Of a stretch of 64,000 nucleotides of DNA, positions 53,892-64,000 are shown piece by piece. The first letter of the stretch is position 1; each line of letters starts with the position of its first letter. A program made the translations under genes and the position numbers. Under the pieces are notes generated by a model. That model was not told the DNA's origin, searched no databases, and saw nothing but the letters and a program-made list of their open reading frames with translations. The stretch is taken from assembly GCA_900169235.1 (NCBI GenBank), contig FWCC01000344.1:49253-113252 (forward strand). The letters run 5' to 3'. The stretch comes from Zarea fungicola. Taxonomy: Eukaryota > Ascomycota > Sordariomycetes > Hypocreales > Cordycipitaceae.

Positions 53892-54538
53892 GCGGTTTGT
53901 TATTAGCAGGGAGCGTTGTTTTCTTTAAGAAATAGCTATGATTTAACTAATGATTTATTTATTACACGCAAAACTTTTCCTGTCTTGTGTGAGCAGCCTT
54001 GTTCTTTGTCCAAGCCAAGTGATGCCCAGTGGCTTGTCCCCCGGAACTGCCTGTACAGTACTGGCACAAGCCCCGCTGGTGGACAGCATCGACCCACTGA
54101 TTTGATCTGGAAGCCCACACTAAACTCACTAACAAGTCCGCTAACCATGCACTAACCATCGCTAACCATCGCTAACCATTCGCAGGAGCGTACTAACACC
54201 AACTAGCGTTGAATCCACGTCTGGCAGCCAACTTCAGGGCCTGTGCCGACCTTTGCAGGGGCCGTCGCAGGCTTGTAGGGCTGCTGGCTTCCAGGGCGTC
54301 ACGGCCGGGCTGCACCGCTTCATGCCCCGCCTAGTTGTCTCTCCTCTGAGACGTTTCTTCTTCTGGACCATACACTGCCACTGGTCGTCTCGACTCCCTT
54401 ATCAGCGCACGGCTTCCTCCCTTTTCGTCTCTTCAACCTCTTCTCCAGCTACATGCCGTCGATTGTCGTCACTTTATAGCTCGGCGTCCCTCCGGCACGG
54501 CCAATACACGTTGATTGCAAACCAACCCAAGCATCGCC
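53892..54538. other. intergenic region, about 650 bp
   Basis: Holds a short GCTAACCATC-type repeat at about 54129-54182 and the GC-leaning promoter of the next gene. No gene is supported. Confidence 0.55.
54129..54182. repeat. GCTAACCATC-type short repeats
   Basis: About four to five degenerate 10-bp units around GCTAACCATC, between the SIMPL gene and the next coding sequence. Confidence 0.75.
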
Positions 54539-55844
54539 ATGCCAGACTTGAACTCTGTCCCTGCCTCGCCTCATCCATCATCACGCCGCCAATCCGGCAC
54601 TCATCAACAAATGGCCACCGCCGCCGTCGCTGCACAGGCTGCGGCCTCTTCCTCCCCAGGCAACCTGACGCGCACGTCTTCGGTCAACATCCTGCCTTCG
54701 AACCAGACGGCGCTGAGTAGCCAGCCGTCCCAGCACCACCAACAAGCACAGCATGGAAGCACAGCGGTGTCGTCGCTTCCCTCGCCACGGCTCACCTCTG
54801 CACAGCTCTCCCAGCAAGAGACGACTGCTGGTCATGGGCCCCTGCGTCATCCTCGTCCCATGACGGCATCTGAGCTTCACATGGAGCTCGAAAAGGAACA
54901 AGAGGCTCTGGTAGGTTCCCGTCTCTCTATCCTTCTCTCTGCCACGACACACGTCTCCATACAAAGACGACCCCGCGTCTCGTCTCGTCTCGTCTAGTCT
55001 GTCGCTAACGCATTCCATGTAGGTCAATCGCCTTACTCGCGAATTGTCCCTCCTACGAGCCACTCACAACGCCTCTGTAGCCTCCAATGCATCCTCCGTC
55101 TCGGCTGCCACCTCAAGCCACGATCCCATCACAGAGACCTCCCTGCTCTCTGGATCCGGCTTCTCCATACCAACCACACGCCGCCACCAGCGAACTTCGT
55201 CCACTGCGAGTCAGAGCCACCAGTTGGCGTCGTCCTTTGAGGGCCGCGGCACACACTTCCCCCGACCCCCCGCCCCGGTGCCACTTTCGCGACAGGATAG
55301 CAGCGCATCACGATCGAGCCAAGCAGCCCCTGGGGGCGGCGTGCACATCAGCGTCGGCGGCAGCGGCGCAGCGGGCTTGGACCCCTCGAGCTATTTCCAC
55401 CACCAGCGCATACCACCACATCACCAATCGGCCAGCTCCGTCGCCGCCACACCCGGCAGCGGATACGGCGGTGCTGGTGACAATATCAGCCCCGCCCTCA
55501 TGCAGGCGACATCCCGCTACGAGGAGACGGCGTACTACCGAAACGAGCTCGAGACGGCCAAGAAGGAAAATGACGCACTCAAGAAGCGTGTGCGTGAGCT
55601 GGAGAAGATGGTGCGCGAGCGCCGGGAGAGCAGTGCCAGCCGACATACTAGGAGCGAAAGCGTCAGCACCACGGCCAGCGCGAGCGTGGTTCCGACGGGC
55701 GGCACGAGCATTGCCGGCCCTCGCGATAAGAGCCGCGCCAGCGCCAGACACAGTGTTGTCAGCGTGGCTGTTGGTGTTCCCGAGGATGAAGTCAAGTTTG
55801 GTGAAAGCGCCGCCACCTATGCTTCTCGCACCGAGGCCGAGTAA
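54539..55844 (+). CDS. Ser/Gln-rich protein with C-terminal coiled coil, 397 aa
   Basis: Exons 54539-54910 and 55023-55844, joined over a 112-nt intron (GTAGGT donor, GCTAAC branch, ATGTAG acceptor, phase 0) to give EQEALVNRLTRELSLLRA. The N terminus (MPDLNSVPASPHPSSRR) is Ser/Gln/Ala-rich and disordered. The helix MTASELHMELEKEQEALVNRL continues straight across the splice. The middle is Ser/Thr/His-rich. A second coiled coil near residues 280-330 (YYRNELETAKKENDALKKRVRELEKMVRERR) ends in a basic tail and SASVVPTGG. No catalytic motif is visible. The two short coiled coils and long disordered linkers suit a scaffold or signalling adaptor; no specific family is recognised. Confidence 0.75.
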
Positions 55845-56456
55845 ATAAAGAGAACAAGAAGAATACGGTTAGTCCTTGGCATTGATAAAGGACTGGCTCC
55901 ATTATAAAAAGGGAGTGATTTATAATAAAACAGGGATACTGGAAGCTGGCAGATTGGCAATTGGTTTGGTTTTTGGTTTCACTTGGGGTTTACTAGGATA
56001 TTAATGAATTAAGAATGGCAAAACAAGGGCGTTTGGGCAAGTTTATCTTTCTTTTTTTTCTATTTTACATCATGACGATGCTATAGCGTACTTGTATTCT
56101 TTTGTGAATCAAGGATCACAGCATGAGATACTATTTTGTTAATCAAGGACCACAGCATGAGATAATGGTCGCTTTTCCACACTTTAGTGTAGCGTCGATG
56201 AACTTTTTTTTTTTTTTTTCAAAAGTTAGGCTTTATAATACACTCTACTCTTGGCAAGCCAATTCCAGTCTTTCTGGCTTCGTCCCTCTCCTACCAGGGT
56301 AACTGTACCGATTGCAGGTTTCCCACCATTACAGCCATGTGTATCAAATACTAATAATTCCTTCAAATGATTGCCTAAACTGTCAAGTCAAACTTTCAAA
56401 AGCCAGTCTCCTGTGCTAAATGTCATGGACGGACAAAACTCACAACCATGTACATC
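55845..56456. other. convergent intergenic region, about 610 bp
   Basis: AT-rich 3' flanks of two convergent genes. It includes a run of 15 T at about 56205-56219 and a direct repeat of the phrase AATCAAGGA.CACAGCATGAGATA at 56107-56163. No gene. Confidence 0.6.
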
Positions 56457-57488
56457 TTAGTCGAGTAGAATAGGGCTGCCATATTCATTCACACGAGGGC
56501 GATTCGTGGTCGGTGTCTTGAAAATGCCGCCATTCCCACCTTGGGCCGGGGCAGCAGCAGGACTACTCTCATTACCACCACCACCACAGCCATCCAGCTC
56601 CCCTGTCTGCCGATCCAACGACACGGGCGTCTGCGGATACACTGTCCTCCTCCACACTGGTGTTGTCATGCCTCCATCCACTTGCTGCTGCGTAATCACC
56701 GGGTCACCGCTACCCCCCGGTGGCGGTGCGGTGGTGGTAAAGTGCTCCCGGCAGATCTCCAGGATGCGGACCAGCTCTCCCCTCTCGTCCAGCGACCCCA
56801 GCATCTTGTACGTCGCCTGCAGCGCGCAGCGATGAATCTTGGACTCCAGCTCCGCCCGCTCCAGGAGCGCCTGCGCCCCCGCGGCGCTGACGCGCTGCAG
56901 CGCGGCCTCGGCGCTGAGCATGCCGGCGTGCAGCCTCTCCTCCTCGAGCTCCCCGCGGAGGTCCTCGAGCGCGAGCGCGTGGTCCCGCCGCTCCGTCGCG
57001 AGAGTCTCCTTGAGCTCGGCCACGCGCCGCATCTTGCGCTGCAGCTCGCCGAGGAACTTCATCCCCCGCCGGCTGAATCGCTGGCGCTCCAGCTCAAAGG
57101 CCGCCTTCTTCTTGCGGAGCTCGGCCTGCAGTGCGGCGAGTTGGTTGGCGTGGGCGCGGCTGCTGGCGATGTGGGTGGCCTGCTCGTCTTGGAGAATGGT
57201 GTTGGCTTGCTCGAGGAGATGGATTCTCTCGCGGAGGGAGGAGAGTGCTGCTTCGTTGTGCGTTGTTTTGCGCAGTTGTGCTGCTGCGGCAGCAGGGGTT
57301 GCTTGACGGGGTCGGATTGGATAGCGTCTCTTTGTGATGATGCTTCGCTTGGTGAGCATGTCGGGCTGCAGCTGTGGAGGAGACATTGTTCTTGAGCGTG
57401 TCCAATATCGGTCCTGCATAGGCTGATTTGCTTCTCTTGCAGGGTTTGATTGCAATGTTGGGCTTCTGGGTTTCTTTCTATCTGCCAT
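56457..57488 (-). CDS. coiled-coil protein, 343 aa
   Basis: An intronless gene. I start at the ATG at 57488 (MADRKKPRSPTLQSN), because the frame upstream is AT-rich and unlike coding sequence. The basic, Pro-rich N terminus (RYWTRSRTMSPPQ, then KRSIITKRRYPIRPR) could act as a nuclear localisation signal. Residues about 75-235 form a long coiled coil (LRERIHLLEQANTILQDEQ, AALQAELRKKKAAFELERQ, RVAELKETLATERRDHALALEDL). A proline/glycine-rich tail follows, ending in GSPILLD. Heptad spacing is regular. No enzyme, membrane or secretion feature is visible. The architecture would suit a structural or transport-adaptor role, but I recognise no family. Confidence 0.7.
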   Translation of the reverse strand: MADRKKPRSPTLQSNPAREANQPMQDRYWTRSRTMSPPQLQPDMLTKRSIITKRRYPIRPRQATPAAAAAQLRKTTHNEAALSSLRERIHLLEQANTILQDEQATHIASSRAHANQLAALQAELRKKKAAFELERQRFSRRGMKFLGELQRKMRRVAELKETLATERRDHALALEDLRGELEEERLHAGMLSAEAALQRVSAAGAQALLERAELESKIHRCALQATYKMLGSLDERGELVRILEICREHFTTTAPPPGGSGDPVITQQQVDGGMTTPVWRRTVYPQTPVSLDRQTGELDGCGGGGNESSPAAAPAQGGNGGIFKTPTTNRPRVNEYGSPILLD

Positions 57489-58507
57489 GGGAAAGGTGCA
57501 AGATATATATATTGTTGGGAAAATGCATATATGGGTGAGTCGTGGTGTTGCATTGTGAACAATGTGCATGGCTGGGGACAAGTCTGCAAGCTCACATTCA
57601 TCTCACATTCACAACACACTTGCAGGTTGCAGTCTCACGCCCACAACGGAGAGGTTGGGAGTACATGTCCTCTCTAGTGCCTGAGATACGTTTTTACCAA
57701 AAAAAGTAATGCATTCCATGTATTGCACAGTTCCTCTTCACAGACTGAAGCTGGGTACGGTATCACACAGACGAACTCCTGCAATATACACGTGCTCTTG
57801 TATCACAGTATACGCGCCGGTACCAGAACTTGGACTTGTAGTTTTCGTTAAACAGTAGTAATTTGCACAGGATAGTTACATGACTTCTTTGCACACCACT
57901 TGTACTTTTGTAAATGCGGTTGTCATGTCTAGACAGTCAATCTCCTGACTAATTGTCGGACAGTGAATCTTCTACACATGCATTTGATCTACAGAAATGA
58001 ACTAGACACACGACAATGTCTCGGGTGTCTCAGATGCCCAAACTATCATGCAGTTGCACGTTGAGTGTCTCCCCCGCAAACTGTCCGAGACTAGCCGCCG
58101 AGCTAACTCACAGCGGCATGTCGACCCTTTGCATTCCGGTCTAGGAGTGTGCTTATAGCGAAAACGGTTGCTCAATGGATAATAAAGAAACTCTATTGTC
58201 ATTATGGATATAATAGGGTGATTGTATCCCTCTCAGGCGACGGTCTAGTACTGATGATACTGCTTTGTCTTCTTTTCTTTGCATTGCATGCGGCTGCACT
58301 TTACCGCAGCTGAGACTGCAGGCAATAGCTCTTTATTAAACTCACGTTGTCTCAGCCATAGCGGCCGTTTGGAGTATATTCATACCAGTAAATGCAAAGA
58401 CAGCGAAGCGAGATTCATCGAAGAAACAGACCGCAGTTGCCAATCTCTTTCTTTGTTTCTTTTTTTGCTTCTTTCGCCTCTTGAACTGAGCGAAATTTGT
58501 TACCAAA
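57489..58507. other. divergent intergenic region, about 1 kb
   Basis: Between the 5' ends of the coiled-coil gene and the M24-fold gene. Short unsupported frames only. A TATATATAT run occurs at about 57501-57511, upstream of the coiled-coil gene on its coding strand. Confidence 0.55.
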
Positions 58508-60241
58508 ATGGGCAATCCCGATCTAGAGCACAATCCCGTCCCAGATACGCACCACCGCCGCCGTCAGCGACGACAAGATCTCGGCACCGCCTGCACTGTG
58601 GCAGCCATTGCCGTGACCATTTTGGTCACAATTGGGTTTTGGTGCATTGTTGCCGACGGAAGAATTATACGATCCCTCCATCGGCTCCTGTTTACATGTA
58701 TAGGCGGCAGCACCAACAACCTTGAGTTTGCCGATCCTCTCCTTCATAGCGTCGGCGACGTCGACCAGGAAAAGGTATACCGGTGCGCAATTGACAACTT
58801 GCACAAGAATACATCGTTTCTACATGGCGTCCAGGGCATCAGCACACAGGAATTCCTACAGCGCCGCGATTTACTCGCCAGGGTACTCAGCGATGAAGGG
58901 GTCGATGCATTTATAATTGAACCTGGATTCACATTTGAGTAAGTATCCACAACAAGGCACTTGGACTTGTACTTGTTAATTTTTTTTTTATGTGTTTTGT
59001 TAAATAGATATTATGCCAACGTCTCCCAGCATGATTGGGACCCATATGAACCCGAGGACCGGCCTTTTCTCATGATTATCCAGCCCGTCCAGGACCCAGC
59101 CACGGGTACAATCACGGCCCGGACCGCCTTTCTCGCACCGCACTTTGAAGTCGGCCGCGTGCGCATGCTCGCCATCCCGCGCCGCGCGGGGACCGAGCTC
59201 GACATTGTTGTCTGGGAGGAGCACCTGGATCCGTACGAGACGCTGCGCAGATCGCACCTCTTCCCACGAGCTGCTCCCACCACCAAGAATGACGGCAACG
59301 ACTACGACAAAGACTATGACGATTCGCAGCCACCTCCCGTGGCCATGGTCGACGCCGAAACGCGCAGCTTCATCATCAGCGGCCTCTGGTCCGCCGGCTT
59401 CGCCCTGCAAAGCCACAGCCGCGCCGTGCAGCGCATCCCGCAGATCAAGACGCCGGGGCAAGTCGCCATACTCCGCGCCGTCAACACGGCCACGCTGGCC
59501 GTGATCCGCGCCGTGCGGCCCTGTCTCGTGCCCGGACTCACAGAGCGCCACGTCAGCGCAATGGCACGCCGCGCCATGGCTTCCCTGGCCATGACGCCGC
59601 TGATGGATATCGTGCTCTTCGACGCCCACGGCGCCCTGCCGCACGGGGGCATGCAGACCGGGGACGGGGTGCTGGGGTACAACTCCATGGTGACGATGGA
59701 GCTGGGGGCGCACTACCTGGGCCACTCGTCGGATGTAGCGCGGAGTTTTTCCATTCCGCGGCCGTCGTCATCTTCGGGGAGTAGAACGGACAATCTTGGT
59801 CGTAGCGGCGCCGGCGGGAAGAAGAAAATTCCAAAAGATCCATTCGCGCCGGAAAAGGAACTCGTCTTCCAAACCGTCCTCCAGGCACAGGCCGCCGCCG
59901 CAGACGCCATGATATTAACTTCACCACCCAATGATACCGGCACCACCGCCGCGGCAGTGGACATGGCGGCGCGGCGCGTCATTGAGCACGCCGGGTACGG
60001 GTACGCCTTTACGCACCGCCTGGGTCACGGCATCGGCGTGCGGGTGCGCGAGGCGCCGTACCTCAACAAGTTCAACAGGGAGGAGCGGCTGCGGCCGGGC
60101 ATGGTGTTTGTGGACGAGCCTGGCGTGTATCTGGAGCAGCGGTTTGGTGTGCGCCTGGCGGATGTGTACCTTGTCCGTGGGGAGGGGGAGCCGCCGGAAC
60201 TTTTGACGGGTCGGTTGTCCATGGGGTTGGATGATCCTTGA
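58508..60241 (+). CDS. membrane-anchored M24 (pita-bread) family protein with altered metal ligands, 554 aa
   Basis: Exons 58508-58938 and 59008-60241 across a 69-nt intron (GTAAGT donor, AAATAG acceptor, phase 2). The N-terminal cytoplasmic stretch is basic (HHRRRQRRQD) and a membrane span follows at about 28-48 (TACTVAAIAVTILVTIGFWCIV). The remainder is a creatinase/Xaa-Pro-aminopeptidase-like domain. Expected M24 ligands are Asp, Asp, His, Glu, Glu. Present are Asp386 (HSSDVARS), His484 (RLGHGIG) and Glu514 (VDEPGVY). The first Asp is Glu375 (MVTMELGAHY), and the last Glu is Ala528 in GVRLADVYLV, where relatives have a GVRIED-type Glu. The domain therefore probably binds one metal poorly, or none. 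It may be a non-catalytic scaffold, or a peptidase with unusual chemistry. The length is normal for the group. Confidence 0.8.
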
Positions 60242-60631
60242 GCCAAAGTAAAAAGGACACGACAGTGAAGAAGAAGGACAACAAAAAAGAACAAAAAAGA
60301 ACAAAAACACATGTTTTGACCAGGATGAATCGGGTATCATTTATTAAATAATTTACATGGACCATCAAGACAACAACCTACCCACCAAACCATCCAACCA
60401 TCCAACCTAGACGCCCGACATCATCATCCGTCTAACCGTTAAAACCCAAAAGATATAGAGCCATGTAAGCCATGCCGTAAAAGTGCCACGCGGGCCATTG
60501 ACAAAAGAAATGTTTTGGTGCATATGATTCCAGAATCAAAAGAAAAAAAAGGCACGCATTCCAACTCCTATACCCATGACGAGAGAAAAAAGAATGAACA
60601 GTAAGGTTTTTAAAGAAAAATAACGCCTCAA
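60242..60631. other. convergent intergenic region, about 390 bp
   Basis: AT-rich 3' flanks with A-runs; nothing coding seen. Confidence 0.6.
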
Positions 60632-62011
60632 TCATGCTCCTTGTGGTATTGAGAAACCCGATAGGGGAAACCCAGATGCTATTGCTGCACCATGAAATTG
60701 CTCCAGCCATGCCATGCTCTCGCCTTTTTGTACCGGCTTATGTGATAGACGGCAGTCCATGTAGACGGAGCCATTTTGGTAGTCCCAGTCCGAGACTTCA
60801 ATCGCAGCCTCTGAGAGCGAGCCTGGGAATGGGGATGCGCTGAGGGCTGCGCATGTCCAGCACATTTGCTGGAATATCTCAATCAGAGTATGCGTCCATG
60901 CAGACGCGCTGACTCGGATGGCGTTTTCTTCCACCTCGAGGTGGATGAGCCGTAGCCCGGGGCAAAACACCGAGTCCTCCTCGGTGCTATCCCATACGGA
61001 CATTCCTGGGCAGGGGTCGCCTTGCTGGTGCGAGGCGGATGCATTGGTAACGGCTTCTTCCAAGCATTTCAGTAATAGACGGCCGCATTTGGGCCATGTG
61101 TTGTCAATGTACTCGGCGACAGTGGTGTAGACGCAGGCGCCTGCGGTGCCGGTGATGGCAGGTAGTGAGCCGATATTGACTAATTGGGGGTCACCGATGC
61201 CGTCCAAGGGGCCAAAGAGCTGGCAGTCGAATTTGAATTGGATTAATTGATAGCCATCGCACGGCGGGCGAAAGGGTCGCTTGCGGATGACGTCCCAGAT
61301 GGCCGACTCGGCCATGTGAACCTGGACATAGTTTGGAGAGAGGAGGACGCGGTGGATTTCGGTTATTAGGTTTTTCGAGGCCTGGCCTTGGAGAATGAGA
61401 GAATGCAGGGAGCGGGCGATTTGTTCTGGGCAGCCGCCGGGGGAGACTTCTGGGAACTCGCGATGCCAGAAGCCGCAGACGAGCTGGAGGGCTAGGGGCA
61501 GGTCAATCCCGCCGGCATTGGCCGACCAGGTTACCTGGCGCTGTGATAGGCTGGGGCCGATGCGATCGAGGACGCAACGCGAAGTTTCGGGGCCGTTGAG
61601 GATGAGGATGATTTGGCGAATGGGGCCTTCAAAGAGGAGGATGACTTGGCTGGTGGGCTGTTGTGGTGTGGAGGAGTCGCTGTTGTAGAATCGGTAGAGC
61701 TCGTCCCAGATTTGGCTGCAGAACTCGGCAATGAGGCGATCGATTACGCGGTCGAGGTTTATTTTTACTTTTTGGTCTTCGAGGTAGTAGTGTGTGAGAA
61801 GGGCATTATCGAGGCCGTCGGCGAGGGAGGTGGCAAAGGCGGCGACGAGGGCACCAGCAATCAGAGGAGGGACCTGGACCTCGGTGTCCTTGACGTGCTG
61901 GGAGAAGCTGGTCGGGAGGGTGGGCAGCGGCGGCTTGAGCAGCTCAGTCGAGGTCTGAGCTACGGCACCGGGGCTTCTGAGGATGTCAGGGAAGCCATGA
62001 GACGGCGGCAT
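60632..62011 (-). CDS. conserved-looking protein of unknown function, 459 aa
   Basis: An intronless gene with ATG at 62011 (MPPSHGFPDILRSPG). The ATG context is good, and the frame has coding-like composition throughout. The protein looks globular. Helix-rich segments include LIAGALVAAFATSLADGLDNALLTHYYL (hydrophobic but with charged flanks) and VIDRLIAEFCSQIWDELYRFY. Later conserved-looking blocks are LFEGPIRQIILILNG, DGYQLIQFKFDCQLFGPLDGIG and SVYMDCRLSH. Several Cys and Trp occur in the last third (MCWTCAAL, SDWDYQNGS). No signal peptide, zinc motif or catalytic signature. Not recognised as a named family. It ends the dense gene block; further right there is only non-coding sequence in the window. 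Confidence 0.7.
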   Translation of the reverse strand: MPPSHGFPDILRSPGAVAQTSTELLKPPLPTLPTSFSQHVKDTEVQVPPLIAGALVAAFATSLADGLDNALLTHYYLEDQKVKINLDRVIDRLIAEFCSQIWDELYRFYNSDSSTPQQPTSQVILLFEGPIRQIILILNGPETSRCVLDRIGPSLSQRQVTWSANAGGIDLPLALQLVCGFWHREFPEVSPGGCPEQIARSLHSLILQGQASKNLITEIHRVLLSPNYVQVHMAESAIWDVIRKRPFRPPCDGYQLIQFKFDCQLFGPLDGIGDPQLVNIGSLPAITGTAGACVYTTVAEYIDNTWPKCGRLLLKCLEEAVTNASASHQQGDPCPGMSVWDSTEEDSVFCPGLRLIHLEVEENAIRVSASAWTHTLIEIFQQMCWTCAALSASPFPGSLSEAAIEVSDWDYQNGSVYMDCRLSHKPVQKGESMAWLEQFHGAAIASGFPLSGFSIPQGA

Positions 62012-62694
62012 ATCTTTGCATGGCTAAACTGAAAGACGATGGAAGAGATGGAGGGGGGGGAGACGGCGGGGGAGGATGGCTTCTTTTGGATTTGCGATGG
62101 TGCGTCGCGCGGTCGCATGCAGTGGTACTGGCAGTATGGCGAGAGAGGGCGAGAGGGCGAGAGAGCGAGAGAGTAGACGACTGTCGGCGGCGAGCAAGGA
62201 ATCGAAACCCCAGGAAATGAAGCAGAAAGCAGGCAGGGCGACAGCGAGATGAAGGAGCAAGAGAGACGTTGGTGGGCTGGAAAAGGAAAATTACAAAACG
62301 TGTGCTTGGTTCGGTAGTGTTTGGTGGTGTTTGTAAGAGAGTTGGTAAGTGGACGCCCAGGCAGAATCGGGAAGGCAGGCCAATGGGTTTGTTCAGAAGC
62401 ACAAGTCCAGGGGAGCGAGATTTGCAGGGTGCCAGACAATGAGACTCCAGAGTGCCAGGGTCGGCCATAGCGGGAGAGCGGGTGGGTTGAGGGTCAGTCT
62501 CCAGTGTAAAACCTGCGACAGCCAGTGCCAGCGGCCGCAGCGAGTAAGGACAGGCACTGGCTGGCTTGCTGGTTCGGGGTTTGGGGGTGTCGGGGGTACC
62601 TCCTAGACCAATGCAGTTACTGGCAATTGGTGGTGGCTGCTACCTTGCGTCGGGGCGGAGGCCGGTGGAAAGCAGCGGAGGGACAATGCCCGGG

Positions 62695-62770
62695 CTGGTA
62701 TTCGGCGTACTGCTCTAGGTACTGTTGGTACTGCTCAGGTACTGCTCTGGCGTCTGGGAACTGGTACTGG
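62695..62770. repeat. degenerate GGTACTG short repeats
   Basis: Several scattered GGTACTG units (for example TAGGTACTG, TTGGTACTG, CAGGTACTG, CTGGTACTG) within 75 bp. Confidence 0.6.
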
Positions 62771-63099
62771 GTTGTGGGCAGAGTACGTACTACCGACTAT
62801 GGGTGACGTTGCGCTGTCGGCCTGCATTGCGTGGCCCGGCTGACCAAAAAGGCAAAAGCGTGCTGCTCTTTGGCCACTTTGCCGTCTGAGACCCATCTTG
62901 GACCCCAGTCTGGCCAGCATGGTCCCCCTGGCCACGCCAGCAGAGAGCAGCAGAGAGCGATGTTTGCCGAGAATCAAAATGACTTTGCTGTTTTCTGTGG
63001 CTGGATTTGCATCATGTGTAAAGAACCGACTCTGTCACTTTTTTTTTCCTTTTTTTTATTGCACATGTAATTTATTTTCACTGTCCATCATTGTCCATC

Positions 63100-63142
63100 A
63101 CTGTCCACTGTCCACTGTCCACTGTCCACTGTCCACTGTCCA
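63100..63142. repeat. 7-bp minisatellite CTGTCCA
   Basis: About six perfect copies of CTGTCCA in tandem, preceded by degenerate copies (TTGTCCATCA) from about 63080. Confidence 0.9.
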
Positions 63143-64000
63143 GCCGCCGAGACTTCCCGCCGTCCGCCGCGTCGGCAGCAGTGTGGCTTGGGCACACTGC
63201 ACTGTGGCTTGGACTGCCGAGAGGTGCATCACTGGCAGCACCTGATTTGTTCCGAGCGCCACCAAAGGCAACCCGCGCCATTATTTCACTATTAATTACC
63301 AAACGTGCTAGTTAGGTACTCAGTAATGTGAGCTAATGTGCTAATAAAGTACCGCATCCAGTTAACACCTGTATCTAGTCATCTTAATATGCCTGCTTCG
63401 CCGCCACTGCTCATCGAAAAGGGGATAAGAAAAGGCCAAGCTTTTTCTTCCCACGACTGAGCCTCAATCTCGACCTCAAGTATTACATATTTAAAACTCT
63501 ACTTGCTCCCATAGACCAATAGCATTCGTGGACCTGACGAATAAGCTTTTCAACAGTCCCTCCCCTCCCCCTTCCCCCGCTCCCCGGTACCTTTCCGACG
63601 ATGAACCTGTTTTCAATGCTGGGTGACAAATGTGCGTGACAACGAGACGAGGTCATCACACCCACTCCGTACAAACGTCTGCCAATACCCCTGCCCCTTG
63701 TCTCGTATCCCCAATTTGAGTACCAGCTAGCAGCTTCTCCGGGCGGCGCCAGCACATCGAATCACGGCCACAGGGGAAACTCGCTCGTTCATTTCAATAT
63801 TCCGTCTCTACTTATCTTGTACTCCGAAGTAGGTTCGCCACTTTTCTTGACCGAAGTCTCAAGCCAGACAGAAAGAGACGGGGGAAAAAAAAGGCGTGCT
63901 GAGGCTTGTAAGCTCCAGTGTGGATGCAACGGCCGCGCGTTTCCCAGTCTCTGATCGGCCAAGCTTTGCTACTATTTCGGTACTTGTGCCACGCCCCCAC

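Larger units (their letters stand above)
62012..64000. other. gene-free stretch, 2 kb
   Basis: Holds the promoter of the 459-residue gene (purine-rich runs near 62041-62175), degenerate GGTACTG repeats at about 62695-62770 and the CTGTCCA minisatellite at 63100-63142. Frames here lack recognisable features. A gene beyond the right edge may begin here. Confidence 0.55.

Noticed and set aside
55087..55848. Plus-strand frame of 253 codons in another frame of the Ser/Gln-rich gene
   Set aside because: Arg/Pro/Ala-rich shadow; the alternative frame carries the coiled coil and correct splice.
63080..63150. Short repeats as a CRISPR-like array
   Set aside because: Contiguous 7-bp units without spacers; eukaryotic minisatellite.

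Overview
This is a window of filamentous ascomycete nuclear DNA. The evidence is short (about 47-114 nt) GT-AG introns with CTAAC-like branch sites, Zn(II)2Cys6 regulators, a MED13 subunit, ENP2, a mitochondrial acetolactate synthase and a UstYa-family protein. Gene content fits Sordariomycetes, probably Hypocreales; that placement is inference. I resolve about 30 protein-coding genes, most of which need splicing to read correctly. I see no rRNA, tRNA, CRISPR array or intact transposon.

Region 1 (1-16 kb) is gene-poor and accessory in character. It holds three alpha/beta hydrolases (one cut by the left edge), an S9 peptidase, two small cysteine-containing secreted proteins, a single-pass membrane protein ending beside a microsatellite with a 63-base N gap, an SRPK-like kinase whose DFG motif reads NFG, and two copies of a ~105 bp dispersed repeat.

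Region 2 (16.8-37 kb) is a dense housekeeping block: mitoribosomal bL33m in three tiny exons, a 1001-residue coiled-coil protein, a GNAT acetyltransferase, a small membrane protein, ENP2 and MED13 back to back, acetolactate synthase (five exons, one GC-AG intron), a secreted M28 aminopeptidase and a proline-rich membrane protein.

Region 3 (39-50.7 kb) is the most interesting part and contains two candidate gene modules. The first is an MDR-type reductase, a Zn(II)2Cys6 regulator and a 2,2-dialkylglycine decarboxylase-like aminotransferase. The regulator and the aminotransferase share a CCGCGG[C/G]AAACT promoter element, suggesting a regulated route for 2-aminoisobutyrate-type amino acids. The second is a compact ribosomal-peptide locus: a short Zn(II)2Cys6 regulator, a UstYa-family (DUF3328) protein with two HxxHC motifs, and, divergent from it, a secreted precursor with five tandem units ending in PY(G/S)AYGN(W/F), the first four followed by Lys-Arg. 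This looks like a small dikaritin/ustiloxin-type RiPP cluster with an unfamiliar core.

Region 4 (51.7-64 kb) returns to conserved genes: a VIP1-like RRM protein, a SIMPL-domain gene interrupted by one in-frame TAG, two coiled-coil proteins, a membrane-anchored M24-fold protein missing a canonical metal ligand, and a 459-residue conserved-looking protein. The right end is non-coding with short tandem repeats.
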